From the NCBI GenBank assembly GCA_038318565.1, contig JBBQCI010000001.1:61396-125395 (forward strand): DNA of 64,000 bases. The letters run 5' to 3'. Under the pieces are notes generated by a model. It searched no databases. It had not been told where the DNA came from and worked only from the letters and a program-made list of their open reading frames with translations. Shown piece by piece: positions 35,614-44,003 of this stretch (its first letter is position 1; each line of letters begins with the position of its first letter). Position numbers and translations under genes: made by a program. This DNA comes from UBA11346 sp038318565 (lineage in GTDB: Bacteria; Planctomycetota; UBA11346).

Positions 35614-36645
35614 ATGAGCACCCCCCTCCGTCTCGTCATCACCGGCTGCGGCGGCATCGCCGCCGCGTGGCTCGACAATCTGGTCAAGCGCGACGATGTC
35701 GCGCTTGCTGGCTTCGTCGATCTCAATCCGAAACGGGCGGCCGAGCGGGCCGAGCAGTACGCCAAAGGCGCCGCCACCGGTAGCGATCTGGCGGCCATGA
35801 TCGACCAGGTGAAGCCCGACATCGTCATCGACTTGACCATCCCCGATGCTCATGCCGACGTCGCCTGTCTTGCCCTCGGCAAGGGCTGCCATGTCCTGTC
35901 AGAGAAGCCCATGGCCGCCACTATGGAGGGCGCACGACGCATCCTGGCCGCCACCACGGCGAGCGGACGCACCCACGCGGTGATGCAGAACCGCCGCTGG
36001 CTGCCCAGCATCCGTCGCTACCGCGAAGCCGTGCTGGGCGGTTCGATCGGCCGGCTGACGGAACTGCACGCAGATTTCTTCATCGGTGCCCATTTCGGTG
36101 GTTTCCGCGACACTATGCGGCACGTCCTCCTGCTCGACATGTCGATCCATAGCTTCGACCAGGCCCGCTTCATTGGCAATCTGGAGCCGGTGGCGGTGCA
36201 TGCGACCGAGTGGAATCCGCCCGGTTCCTGGTTCGCCCATGGTGCATCTGCCTTGGTCTGCGTCGAATGCGCTGGCGGCGAGCGGATTACTTATCGCGGC
36301 AGCTGGTGCAGCGAGGGCGCCAACACGTCGTGGGAATGCGCCTGGCGCGGTGTCTGCACCGGAGGCACCGCACTGTGGGATGGCCATGACGAGATCCGCG
36401 TCGATGCCGTCGACTTGGGAAAGGATGGGTGCATCCGGCCAAAACGCGAAGTCGCTGCCCCGCCGCTGGTGACACTCGATTTGACCCAGCACGCCGGATG
36501 TATCGACGATATGCTGACGGCAATCAAGACCGGCAAGCAGCCAATGACCACCGGAAGCGATAATGTCAAGTCGCTGGCCATCGTCCATGCCGCCATCACC
36601 AGCGCAGACCGTGGTGGGGCCCGCGTCACTATTGACTCGATCTGA
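35614..36645 (+). CDS. Gfo/Idh/MocA family oxidoreductase
   Basis: A 343-residue NAD(P)-dependent sugar oxidoreductase. The Rossmann loop is ITGCGGIAAAW (9-19), the EKP motif is 97-99 in SEKPMA with catalytic Lys98, and the C-terminal alpha/beta domain contains LLDMSIHSFDQARFI. The family oxidises or epimerises sugars, inositols and amino sugars. It starts at ATG 35614, or possibly at ATG 35602 (MLFAMSTPL). Upstream GGGGAG is close to the latter. It is divergent from the AraC gene and followed after 99 bases by the isomerase gene, so the two may act in sequence. Confidence 0.9.
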   Translation: MSTPLRLVITGCGGIAAAWLDNLVKRDDVALAGFVDLNPKRAAERAEQYAKGAATGSDLAAMIDQVKPDIVIDLTIPDAHADVACLALGKGCHVLSEKPMAATMEGARRILAATTASGRTHAVMQNRRWLPSIRRYREAVLGGSIGRLTELHADFFIGAHFGGFRDTMRHVLLLDMSIHSFDQARFIGNLEPVAVHATEWNPPGSWFAHGASALVCVECAGGERITYRGSWCSEGANTSWECAWRGVCTGGTALWDGHDEIRVDAVDLGKDGCIRPKREVAAPPLVTLDLTQHAGCIDDMLTAIKTGKQPMTTGSDNVKSLAIVHAAITSADRGGARVTIDSI

Positions 36646-36744
36646 GAGTGATCGCTTAAGCCCGGGCCTGTGTTGGTACCTGAGATCATCCTGCCTTTGC
36701 TTCCAACATAAAACTATCCAGCATATAACATCCAAGGGGCATCC

Positions 36745-37638
36745 ATGACCACCCATCCTCTCCACGATATCCGCATCGGCACCCTGGTCGGCGGCGGTGC
36801 CGACACCGTCGACAAGCTGAAATTCCTCCTGCCGCATGGATTCGAGAGCTTCTCGATCACCTTCTGGCAGCAGCTTGGCGACACTCAGCTGCCGCGCCTG
36901 GCCGAGGAGGTGCGCAAGACGCTGGCTGGCACCAACACGGTGATCAGCAGCATCGGCGTGTTCGGTAACCCGCTGGAAACCACCGAGATCGACCTCAAGA
37001 CGCTGGCTGGCTGGGAAGTCGCCATCGACCACGCCAAGGATTTCGGAGCCGATATCGTCTCGGGATTCACCGGACGTGTGCGCGGCAAGAAGTTGGACGA
37101 AAGCATCCCGCGCTTCAAAGAGGTCTTCGGCCGTCTCGCCGACCGCGCCGCGGCCAAAGGCGTGCGACTGGCGTTTGAAAACTGTGCCATGGGTGGCGAT
37201 TGGGGGTCCGGCGACTGGAATATCGCGCATGGCCCGGATGCTTGGGACCTGATGTTCAACGCCGTGCCGGCCAAGCATATCGGCCTGGAGTGGGAGCCCT
37301 GCCACCAGATGGTCCGTCTGTGCGACCCATTCCCGCAGTTGGACGACTGGCATCAGCGTATCTTCCACATCCATGGCAAAGATGCCTCGATCGATCATAC
37401 GCGCCTGCGGAAGTACGGCTTCGGCGCTTCGAAAGAATGGTCGTGGCACCGTACCCCGGGCTTCGGCGACAGTGACTGGACGGCAATCATCAGTCGGCTT
37501 CGCCAACACCAGTTCAAGGGCTCGATCGACATTGAAGGCTGGCATGATCCGGTCTACCGCGGCGACCTTGAATACACCGGCCAGGTCCATGGCTTGAACC
37601 ACTTGATCCGCTGCCGCGGCGGCAAGACGCCCGTCTAA
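36745..37638 (+). CDS. Sugar phosphate isomerase/epimerase family protein (xylose-isomerase-like TIM barrel)
   Basis: A 297-residue AP-endonuclease-2-type TIM barrel. The metal-binding set is visible: E145 (LAFENC), E182 and H187 (HIGLEWEPCH), H208 and H210 (IFHIHGKD), and E264 (SIDIEGWHD). Family members isomerise or epimerise ketoses, inosose or related compounds. AGGGG lies six bases upstream of the ATG. It follows the Gfo/Idh gene, a common pairing in inositol and rare-sugar pathways, and overlaps the convergent Gfo/Idh gene by four bases at the 3' end. Confidence 0.9.
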   Translation: MTTHPLHDIRIGTLVGGGADTVDKLKFLLPHGFESFSITFWQQLGDTQLPRLAEEVRKTLAGTNTVISSIGVFGNPLETTEIDLKTLAGWEVAIDHAKDFGADIVSGFTGRVRGKKLDESIPRFKEVFGRLADRAAAKGVRLAFENCAMGGDWGSGDWNIAHGPDAWDLMFNAVPAKHIGLEWEPCHQMVRLCDPFPQLDDWHQRIFHIHGKDASIDHTRLRKYGFGASKEWSWHRTPGFGDSDWTAIISRLRQHQFKGSIDIEGWHDPVYRGDLEYTGQVHGLNHLIRCRGGKTPV

Positions 37639-38852
37639 GTTGTAGCCAACCCGTCAACCGCCGCACGTAGTCGCGGCAGGTCGGCGGGGGTTACCCATGC
37701 GGGGCGCGGCGCCCAGGCGAAACCCTGGTCGCACGGATGCGTGCCATCGGCCAGGAATCGTGCGCTGGCATCCAGGATTCCTGGCATGGTTCCATTGCAC
37801 GTCGGTTCTTGGCCGATCCGACCGGTCGACAGATGGGCGAGCGCATTCAATCGCACAAACGATCGTGCGTCCGCCAAGGTGGTCGCCGGACGTCCACTAC
37901 CGGCAGCCACCAGGGCGCAGGCAGCCTGCATGTTCTCATACTGGTGCTGGTTCACGGCTCCGCTGATCACCTCGTCGGGACGTCCAGGGCGGATGATGCG
38001 GACACGTTCAGCTTCGTCCGGACGGATCCGGATGAGCGCATCCCCGCACTGCATCTCCTCGATTGGATCGGTATTGCGCTCGCCAGCATGAGTCACAGCG
38101 ATGCGTACGGGGACCGCCTCGGTGGCGACCTCGACCAAAACCGTGTCGGCCCCCTGGATAAGGTGGGCACGCATCAGGCTGGCCCGAACCCGCAACGCCT
38201 GTCCAAAGCCATCCTGTGTTCCACCGGCCCAATGCAGGGCATCATGGACGAAATGGGCCATGGCATTGCCAAGCGGTCCATCGAGTACCAACCGATCGCG
38301 CAGGACCAAGCGACCCGCCCAATCGGCACGGCCATAATATGCGTCGTTACGCTGCCAACTGACGAACACCCGCACCGACTGCAGGGGTCCGAATTCCCCA
38401 GTCAGGATCCGCCGTTTGACCGCCTGACGGATCGGATCGCGGATGAAATTGAAACCAACCCAGGTCGGGATCGCGGCGGTGGCATCGACAGCGATCATCT
38501 GCTCCAACTCGTCGGGGTCGAGCGTCGGCGGCTTCTCCAGATAGACCGCGAGGCCACGACTCACGCAGACCTGATGCATCGAAGCGTGCAATGGGACCGG
38601 TGTCGGAATAGTGACCAGCTGCAACGTCTGGCCATGCTCACGCAGCATCGCGTCCAGATCTGGCAGCACCGCCACCCCACGTTCGGCCAGTCGTAGTTCT
38701 GGCGTCGCAGCAATCAGTTCTGCGGCACGCGGATCGCACGTAGCGACCACCCGTACGGCACCCTCCTGCTCGAGGCGCTGGAGGGCGCGATGATGCACCG
38801 TGGCGTAGCCGCCAAGACCGACAACGGCGACGGGAAGAGGCTGGGTGCTCAT
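37635..38852 (-). CDS. Gfo/Idh/MocA family oxidoreductase, operator-controlled
   Basis: A 405-residue NAD(P)-dependent oxidoreductase. The Rossmann loop is VVGLGGYATVHH near the N-terminus, EKP lies in VYLEKPPTLDPDE, and the second domain carries GPLGNAMAHFVHDALHWAGG. It is longer than its neighbour and only distantly similar, so the two are not recent duplicates. The ATG at 38852 has no spaced ribosome binding site. The palindrome 38852-38877 reaches the start codon itself, and a TATGAT box six bases upstream of the ATG would place transcription start at or near the A of ATG, so a leaderless message is possible. It probably belongs to the same regulon as the aldolase operon. Confidence 0.9.
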   Translation of the reverse strand: MSTQPLPVAVVGLGGYATVHHRALQRLEQEGAVRVVATCDPRAAELIAATPELRLAERGVAVLPDLDAMLREHGQTLQLVTIPTPVPLHASMHQVCVSRGLAVYLEKPPTLDPDELEQMIAVDATAAIPTWVGFNFIRDPIRQAVKRRILTGEFGPLQSVRVFVSWQRNDAYYGRADWAGRLVLRDRLVLDGPLGNAMAHFVHDALHWAGGTQDGFGQALRVRASLMRAHLIQGADTVLVEVATEAVPVRIAVTHAGERNTDPIEEMQCGDALIRIRPDEAERVRIIRPGRPDEVISGAVNQHQYENMQAACALVAAGSGRPATTLADARSFVRLNALAHLSTGRIGQEPTCNGTMPGILDASARFLADGTHPCDQGFAWAPRPAWVTPADLPRLRAAVDGLATT

Positions 38853-38877
38853 CCTTAGATCATATATGATCTAAGGA
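38852..38877. promoter_or_regulatory. Palindromic operator overlapping a start codon
   Basis: A perfect 26-base palindrome with half-site TCCTTAGATCATA. The core GATCATATATGATC shares 13 bases with the palindrome at 32351-32373. Its left end (38852) is the A of the ATG of the Gfo/Idh gene on the minus strand. On that strand TATGAT followed by CTAAGG and the ATG resembles a -10 box with a transcription start at the initiation codon. Binding here would cover both the -10 box and the start codon. Repressor identity is unknown. Confidence 0.75.
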
Positions 38878-38895
38878 CGACACAACCCTTCATCC

Positions 38896-39957
38896 TCAGA
38901 AGCCGACCGGACCACCTGGACGGGGGGCATCGGCTGGCGGAGCATTGGCGTCAGCCGGTGCATCGGGACGACGACGCATCCCACCGCCGCCAAATCCTCC
39001 CGGACCGCCACGCCCGCCCACCATGCCACCCATAGCACCGCGCATCCATCGCAAGGCCGGAGAATCTGCGCTGACTTCCCAACCGCCGTCAACCAGCTTC
39101 AGCTTCAACGGCAGGGTCTGTTCGGCTGCAAAGGCGGTGAAGCGTACGACAACCGTGATGGTGCCGTCCGCATTGGCTGGCTCGGCAACGACCTTGGCCG
39201 AAGCGAAGGCCGCGTCAGCATCAAGTCCGTAGACAGCCAAGGCCTGCTTCAGGCGCGGCAGTCCAGCAGACCAGGCTGCCAGCAGGGTGCGAGACGGATC
39301 GACGGCGGAGGGGGCATCCGGCTTCGCTGCCGTGGCGGCCCGCACCGCAACCGCAAAAGCCTGAAGATGCGGCTGGGCGGCAGCGGCGCGTTGCTCATCG
39401 GTCAACGGGGCAGTCGCTGCCCACGTGGCAAAGCCCTTAGACCAGGTGTCGATGGCCGCGATCTGCCTGCTCTCTTGACCCTGGGCCAGTATGCCACTCA
39501 TGATCCCGATGAGCATGCCGCCCGCCGCCATGCGCGGGACGAAGGCGAGGAACGGCTGGTCGGTCGGCAGCTGAACACTGGCCGGGGCCTTGCCGTCGAG
39601 CGACACCGTTCCCGCCATGGCCGCCAGGGTCGCGGCAAGGATGCGTCCACCCTGAGCCGCCTGATCGCCTTCAGCAAGCATGCGCAGTGGCATGTCGAGC
39701 GTGCGCCCGCCGCGTGGTCCGCCACGCTGACGGTCTGTTCCGGGGGCTCCTTCAGCCGGTGCCGGCGAAGTCGGCTGCGAGAGCGCCGCCGACCAGACCT
39801 TACGCTGCGCTTCGGGCAGGGCGTCCCAGGCGGTGGTCAGATCGTTGGCCTGCATGGCCTTGATCCAACTACCGACCGTCGCTGCCGGATCCGGAGCATC
39901 ACCGGCGTACGCAGCCGCGAGCACCAGCATGAGGATGAAGGAGCGGAATGCGGTCAT
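38896..39957 (-). CDS. Secreted protein with Gly/Pro-rich tail in a two-component operon
   Basis: A 353-residue protein with a signal peptide (MTAFRSFILMLVLAAAYAG, cleavage near 18). An Ala-rich helical body contains ATVGSWIKAMQANDLTTAWDALPEAQRKVW, and a central hydrophobic stretch (FLAFVPRMAAGGMLIGIMSGILAQG) may contact membrane. The last 45 residues are a low-complexity Gly/Arg/Pro tail (GGRGGPGGFGGGGMRRRPDAPADANAPPADAP). No enzyme motif is recognised. It overlaps the PDZ gene 39954-40574 by four bases and ends the five-gene operon that begins with a response regulator. The function may be structural or sensory in the envelope. Confidence 0.78.
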   Translation of the reverse strand: MTAFRSFILMLVLAAAYAGDAPDPAATVGSWIKAMQANDLTTAWDALPEAQRKVWSAALSQPTSPAPAEGAPGTDRQRGGPRGGRTLDMPLRMLAEGDQAAQGGRILAATLAAMAGTVSLDGKAPASVQLPTDQPFLAFVPRMAAGGMLIGIMSGILAQGQESRQIAAIDTWSKGFATWAATAPLTDEQRAAAAQPHLQAFAVAVRAATAAKPDAPSAVDPSRTLLAAWSAGLPRLKQALAVYGLDADAAFASAKVVAEPANADGTITVVVRFTAFAAEQTLPLKLKLVDGGWEVSADSPALRWMRGAMGGMVGGRGGPGGFGGGGMRRRPDAPADANAPPADAPRPGGPVGF

Positions 39958-40574
39958 GGTTTCTCCAAAGTCGGGAGCGTAGTCTTGGTCGGAGCGAGCG
40001 GAACCTGCTCCGGATCGTCCGGCGCACTGCGGATGTCGATGGTGATCTGAACCTTGAAGGTGCCGGTCGGATAGAGGCGTTTGTAGGCCTCGGCCATCTT
40101 GGGCAGACCTTCTTGGACGCGCACCAACAGACGCAGGCAGTCCTGCAGATCGCTCTGCAGACGCGAGCGCTCGCCGTCCTCTTTCAGTTTGGCGATCTCA
40201 GCACGCAGCTTGTCGGCGTCGGTCAGCAACTGCCGTGGGCGCGGCACCGCAGCGATGGTACCGGACAACAATATCTCAGTCCCGTCGCGCCGGACGGTCA
40301 GCTCGATCGGGGCATCAACAGTTAGTGGTGCGAGCGCAACAGCAACCTCGGCGGTGGTTGTCACCGGGGTGGTCCCGATACGCATCAAGCGGTCGCCAGG
40401 CTTCACGCCCATGCGGTCGGCACTGGCTCCGGCCGCGACCTGAGTCACCCGCAACGGGGGCGCGTCGGCGACCTCCTCCAGGTCGAGACCAAGCCAGATC
40501 GGTTCTGAGGAGACGACCGCCTCGCCAGTACAAGCGAGGGCGGCCAACAACAGGGCCAGCAGGCAGCGCGACAT
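39954..40574 (-). CDS. Secreted PDZ-domain protein
   Basis: A 206-residue protein: a signal peptide (MSRCLLALLLAALACTGEAV), one PDZ domain (about 27-105: LGLDLEEVADAPPLRVTQVAAGASADRMGVKPGDRLMRIGTTPV) and a C-terminal helical part with coiled-coil character (ADKLRAEIAKLKEDGERSRLQSDLQDCLRLLVRVQEGL). No protease domain is attached, unlike DegP or RseP. It probably binds exposed C-termini of envelope proteins and passes this to a partner. It overlaps both neighbours (four bases and one base), so stoichiometric synthesis with them is likely. Confidence 0.85.
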   Translation of the reverse strand: MSRCLLALLLAALACTGEAVVSSEPIWLGLDLEEVADAPPLRVTQVAAGASADRMGVKPGDRLMRIGTTPVTTTAEVAVALAPLTVDAPIELTVRRDGTEILLSGTIAAVPRPRQLLTDADKLRAEIAKLKEDGERSRLQSDLQDCLRLLVRVQEGLPKMAEAYKRLYPTGTFKVQITIDIRSAPDDPEQVPLAPTKTTLPTLEKP

Positions 40575-41167
40575 CAGCGGATCTCCAGGTGAATGAACCA
40601 GGCTTTGGTCACGTCCGGTCGAGGAACGGACGCGAGTTCAGCAGCAGCCGAGGTCAGGGCATCACGCTCGGCAAGCAGTTGTTCGCGCTGTTCTGCTGCT
40701 GTCGGAGGTGGCCAGCTGCCGTCCATCTCTGGCGGTGGACCCATGCCCCATGGGGCCAACCCAGCCCACGGCGGTGGCCCCGCAGGCCGCGGCAGACGGG
40801 CCTGGAACTCGCCACGTAGGGTGGAGGTACTCGACGAAGTCCCCCTTTTCACCGCAACCCGCACCGCGTCACCAGCCTCGGCTTGGCGGACGATGGCGCG
40901 CAGCTCACGACGGGTGGACACCGGCTGGCCATTGAGCGACATGACGATGTCCCCGGGGGCCACCCCCAGGCTGTCAGCCGTGCCGCCGGGACGCACGTGG
41001 AGAACCACCAGGCCTTGCCCAGGCATCAGGTCATGGGCTGCCTGCACCGACAGCGGCGGCGGAGCGGCAAAGGCGCCCCAACCGGCGCGGCCCGGTTCCT
41101 CGTAATCGTCGGCCGCCTGAGCGTTGGCAAGCACGGAAAACACGGCAAGCAGGAGGAACTGACGCAT
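40574..41167 (-). CDS. Secreted PDZ-domain protein
   Basis: A 197-residue protein with a signal peptide (MRQFLLLAVFSVLANAQA, cleavage near 18), a PDZ domain (about 45-115: GQGLVVLHVRPGGTADSLGVAPGDIVMSLNGQPVSTRRELRAIVRQ), a Pro-rich linker and a short C-terminal helix. As with the downstream PDZ protein there is no protease. The start was set at the signal-peptide ATG, 15 codons inside the longer frame. It begins 46 bases after the histidine kinase stop. Two PDZ-only proteins in tandem with a two-component system are unusual. Confidence 0.85.
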   Translation of the reverse strand: MRQFLLLAVFSVLANAQAADDYEEPGRAGWGAFAAPPPLSVQAAHDLMPGQGLVVLHVRPGGTADSLGVAPGDIVMSLNGQPVSTRRELRAIVRQAEAGDAVRVAVKRGTSSSTSTLRGEFQARLPRPAGPPPWAGLAPWGMGPPPEMDGSWPPPTAAEQREQLLAERDALTSAAAELASVPRPDVTKAWFIHLEIR

Positions 41168-41213
41168 GGCGGAAACATGCCTGTCCCAGGCCGTCAGGCG
41201 ATCCCCGACCACG

Positions 41214-42548
41214 TCATCCAGGCGTCATCGTCAAGCGGACGGTAAATTGCCCATCTGCGACGGATAAATCCATGGGAACTGCCAGCAGTGCCGTGATACG
41301 CCGGCATAAAGCCAGGCCGAGGCCACAGTGCGCCCCATTACTGCGGGCTCCATCGGCACGATAGAAGGCGGTACCCAGTCGGACAGGATCGACCTGACCA
41401 GGACAGGCGTTGGCAATAGTCAGCACGCCATCGGCCAGGAGGATCGTGATGGTCGAGCCAGGCGGCGCATGCGCAACCGCGTTCCCGACCAAGTTGTCGA
41501 AGACCACATCGAGATGCGCCGACGAGACCTTCGCCATCATGGAATCCGGCGTCTTCATGTCCCATACGAGGCCACGGCCGAGCGCGCGCGATTCCCAGCG
41601 TTCGACAACCCCGCCAAGCAGTGGGACGACGTCACACGGCTCGCTAGCGATGTGTTCTCGTCCGGCCTCGATCCGCGCCAGCATGAGGATGTTCCCCACC
41701 ATCCCCTGCATCCGGCCGACGGTGGCGAGGAGCCCGCGCAGCACGGCTTGCTCGTCTAGATACGCACTGGAAAGCAGCCGAAATTCAATCTCTGTACGCA
41801 AACCGGCAACTGGAGTGCGTAGTTCATGGGCGATGTTGGCGATGGTCGCCTGCTCGCGCTGGAACGCTTCCTCCAACCCGCCCAGCAGCGTATTGAGGCG
41901 GCCAACCAGACGGCGCACCTCGTCCGGCCCAGCTCCAGGCGGGACGCGCGCAGCAAGATCCTCCGGACGCAGTAGCGAGAGTTCATGATCGAGCGCCACC
42001 AGCGGACGCAGCACTGATCGTCTCAAAGCTAAGGCGGCACCGACAGCGAGACCCGTGGCGACCAACCACAAGGTGGCCAGTCCGATCGCCATGCGCCGGA
42101 GCTCGGCGTGCACGGGGGTGAGATCCTCGCCAATCAACACCGTCGCCTGAATTGGAGACGCCCCCTCGGCTTGCGGAGGCGGATGCTGCAAAGCGACCGC
42201 CAAGACGCGGATGCCACGCACCTCACCGCGCCAGCCATCCGGAGGTACGCTGCCATCGTCCAGTTTCAGACTGGTGTCCGGTTCGGGTCCCACGGTAGAG
42301 CCATTCGCGCTCAGTATATGCATCAGACGCGGGGCACGCCCGTCCGGGGGGCGACTTGGTCCACGCCAACGCCCACTCATCATGGCGTCGAAGCGCCGGG
42401 TGCGTTCCGCCCGATTGTCGAGATCGCGATCAACCCCAGAACGCAGCACCACCGACAGCGACCACCACATCACCACGGCGGCGATCAGCACCGTTCCGGC
42501 TGTTATTCCGACCACAGCCAGGGTCAGGCGAGTGGCCAAGCTGCTCAT
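41214..42548 (-). CDS. Sensor histidine kinase with degenerate G1 box
   Basis: A 444-residue membrane kinase: two membrane helices (about 8-30 and 154-176) flanking a 120-residue periplasmic sensor, a HAMP-like linker, a dimerisation domain with phospho-acceptor H241 (IANIAHELRTPVAG), and a HATPase domain with N box DNLVGNAVAHAPPG (351-364) and G2 box GLGLAL (409-414). The G1 box, normally DxGxG, reads IANACPG (378-384), so the ATP-lid Asp is absent. Signal probably comes from the periplasm. It overlaps the response regulator by four bases. Confidence 0.9.
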   Translation of the reverse strand: MSSLATRLTLAVVGITAGTVLIAAVVMWWSLSVVLRSGVDRDLDNRAERTRRFDAMMSGRWRGPSRPPDGRAPRLMHILSANGSTVGPEPDTSLKLDDGSVPPDGWRGEVRGIRVLAVALQHPPPQAEGASPIQATVLIGEDLTPVHAELRRMAIGLATLWLVATGLAVGAALALRRSVLRPLVALDHELSLLRPEDLAARVPPGAGPDEVRRLVGRLNTLLGGLEEAFQREQATIANIAHELRTPVAGLRTEIEFRLLSSAYLDEQAVLRGLLATVGRMQGMVGNILMLARIEAGREHIASEPCDVVPLLGGVVERWESRALGRGLVWDMKTPDSMMAKVSSAHLDVVFDNLVGNAVAHAPPGSTITILLADGVLTIANACPGQVDPVRLGTAFYRADGARSNGAHCGLGLALCRRITALLAVPMDLSVADGQFTVRLTMTPG

Positions 42549-43219
42549 GCGTCGATGCCGAGTTGGTAGCCAAAGCCCCGTCGGGTGTGCAGCACAGCTG
42601 CCGCACCCGGTGGATGCAGCTTGCGGCGCAACCGACCCACCAGCACATCGATGAGGTTGCTCGCCGCTGCCCCTTCGCCGGGATAGAGCTGGGCGAACAG
42701 TTCGTCCCGTGCGACCACCGCCGGCATACGAGCGGCCAGCATCTCGAGGAGGTGGAATTCCTTCGGCGTCAGGTCGATGCGCCGACCAGCGCGTCGGACC
42801 ATACGGGCCCCGGTGTCGAGCTCGACATCGCCAATCTGGATGATGGGGTCGGCGCGGTTGTCACCCCGGCGCAGCAGGGCGCGCAGCCGTGCCAGTAGTT
42901 CAGCGACGGCGAAAGGCTTGACCAAGTAGTCATCGGCTCCGGCGTCCAAGCCCGTCACTCGCGCATCGACTCCATCACAAGCCGTCAGCAGCAGGACCGG
43001 CACACGCGATCCGGCACGGCGCAGACGGCGCAGGATCTCGAGTCCATCCAAGCCTGGCATCATGCGGTCGAGAACGATCAGGTCGTGGGTCGCCTCGCTG
43101 GCCGACTCCCAGCCAGCGACCCCGTCGGGACACGCCGTCACCTCGTACCCGGCAGCGGTCAATCCGCGTTGCAGGGAGTCACGCAGGGTCTCATTATCTT
43201 CAATCACCAGGAGACGCAC
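42545..43219 (-). CDS. OmpR/PhoB-family response regulator
   Basis: A 224-residue two-domain regulator. The receiver has phospho-acceptor D51 (DLIVLDRMMPGLDG) and K101 (DYLVKPF). The winged-helix DNA-binding domain (about 128-222) ends NLIDVLVGRLRRKLHPPGAAAVLHTRRGFGYQL. It pairs with the overlapping histidine kinase and heads an operon of five genes that continues with two PDZ proteins and a Gly/Pro-tailed secreted protein, suggesting control of envelope functions. Upstream 67 bases separate it from the pyrophosphatase gene end. Confidence 0.93.
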   Translation of the reverse strand: MRLLVIEDNETLRDSLQRGLTAAGYEVTACPDGVAGWESASEATHDLIVLDRMMPGLDGLEILRRLRRAGSRVPVLLLTACDGVDARVTGLDAGADDYLVKPFAVAELLARLRALLRRGDNRADPIIQIGDVELDTGARMVRRAGRRIDLTPKEFHLLEMLAARMPAVVARDELFAQLYPGEGAAASNLIDVLVGRLRRKLHPPGAAAVLHTRRGFGYQLGIDA

Positions 43220-43286
43220 GACACCAGCCTGTCATGGAGCGCGGCCGGAACAGCGCCGGTTGGCGTCATCAAGCTGTCATCCCGCC

Positions 43287-44003
43287 TCAGGACTTACGCT
43301 TCTTCGATGGAGTCTTGGGCTCCAGTGCACCCTGCTCGGTGGCTTCGCCGATATCCTTCTTCTTGTGCACCTTGGTGACGCTGATCAGGTCCTCTTGGCG
43401 GACATACGTCTTGATCACCTTGACCTTGGCCTTCAGCCCTTTGGGCGTTGGGCTGTTCCAACGGTCGATCAGGCCCTTCTTGAAGTCGTTGTAGCGCGCT
43501 ATCGACTCGGTGATGATCTGGTGGGCCATCAGGCGGTCTTCCCAGCCGTAGGTGTCCGACTTCTTGCCTTCTAACTCCTTGTAGATGTTGAAGAAGTAGT
43601 CGATTTCCGAGAGGTAATGCTTGGCCAGGTGCTGCAGTCCATGAACCTCACGCAGGCGTGGATCGTTGACCGGCACGGCCAGAACCTTGTGGTCGAGTCC
43701 AGCGTCGTCACGCATGACCAGCACACCAACCGGACGGACCTCAATGAGACAGCCGGGAAAGGTGTCGTGCTCGACGATCACGACCACGTCGAGCGGGTCG
43801 CCGTCCTCAGACAAGGTGCGCGGGAAGAAGCCGTAGGCGCCAGGGTAGTGGACCGGGCTGTACAGCGTCCGGTCCAGCCGGAAGACGTTCAGTTCCTTGT
43901 CGTACTCATACTTGTTCGATGATCCTTTGGGAATCTCGATGATGGCGTTGAGGACGTGGGGGACGTCAGGACCGGTCGGAATGTCGTCGAGGTAGCTACG
44001 CAT
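43287..44003 (-). CDS. ppa: Inorganic pyrophosphatase, family I
   Basis: A 238-residue soluble pyrophosphatase hydrolysing PPi to phosphate. The signature EDGDPLDVVV (66-75) holds the metal-binding Asp set. IEIPKGSSNKYEYDKE and FFPRTL are also typical. It is about 60 residues longer than bacterial PPases (about 175), with a Lys-rich C-terminal tail (KVHKKKDIGEATEQGALEPKTPSKKRKS) that is likely disordered. The start was placed at MRSYLDDIPTG. It is monocistronic by its spacing. Confidence 0.93.
   Translation of the reverse strand: MRSYLDDIPTGPDVPHVLNAIIEIPKGSSNKYEYDKELNVFRLDRTLYSPVHYPGAYGFFPRTLSEDGDPLDVVVIVEHDTFPGCLIEVRPVGVLVMRDDAGLDHKVLAVPVNDPRLREVHGLQHLAKHYLSEIDYFFNIYKELEGKKSDTYGWEDRLMAHQIITESIARYNDFKKGLIDRWNSPTPKGLKAKVKVIKTYVRQEDLISVTKVHKKKDIGEATEQGALEPKTPSKKRKS

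Noticed and set aside
35899..37602. Open frame of 567 codons on the minus strand
   Set aside because: It lies opposite the Gfo/Idh and isomerase genes, both of which show clear family motifs; it has no recognisable domain and is explained by GC-rich third positions.
37737..38696. Open frame of 319 codons opposite the second Gfo/Idh gene
   Set aside because: Shadow frame; the minus-strand product has the EKP motif and Rossmann loop.
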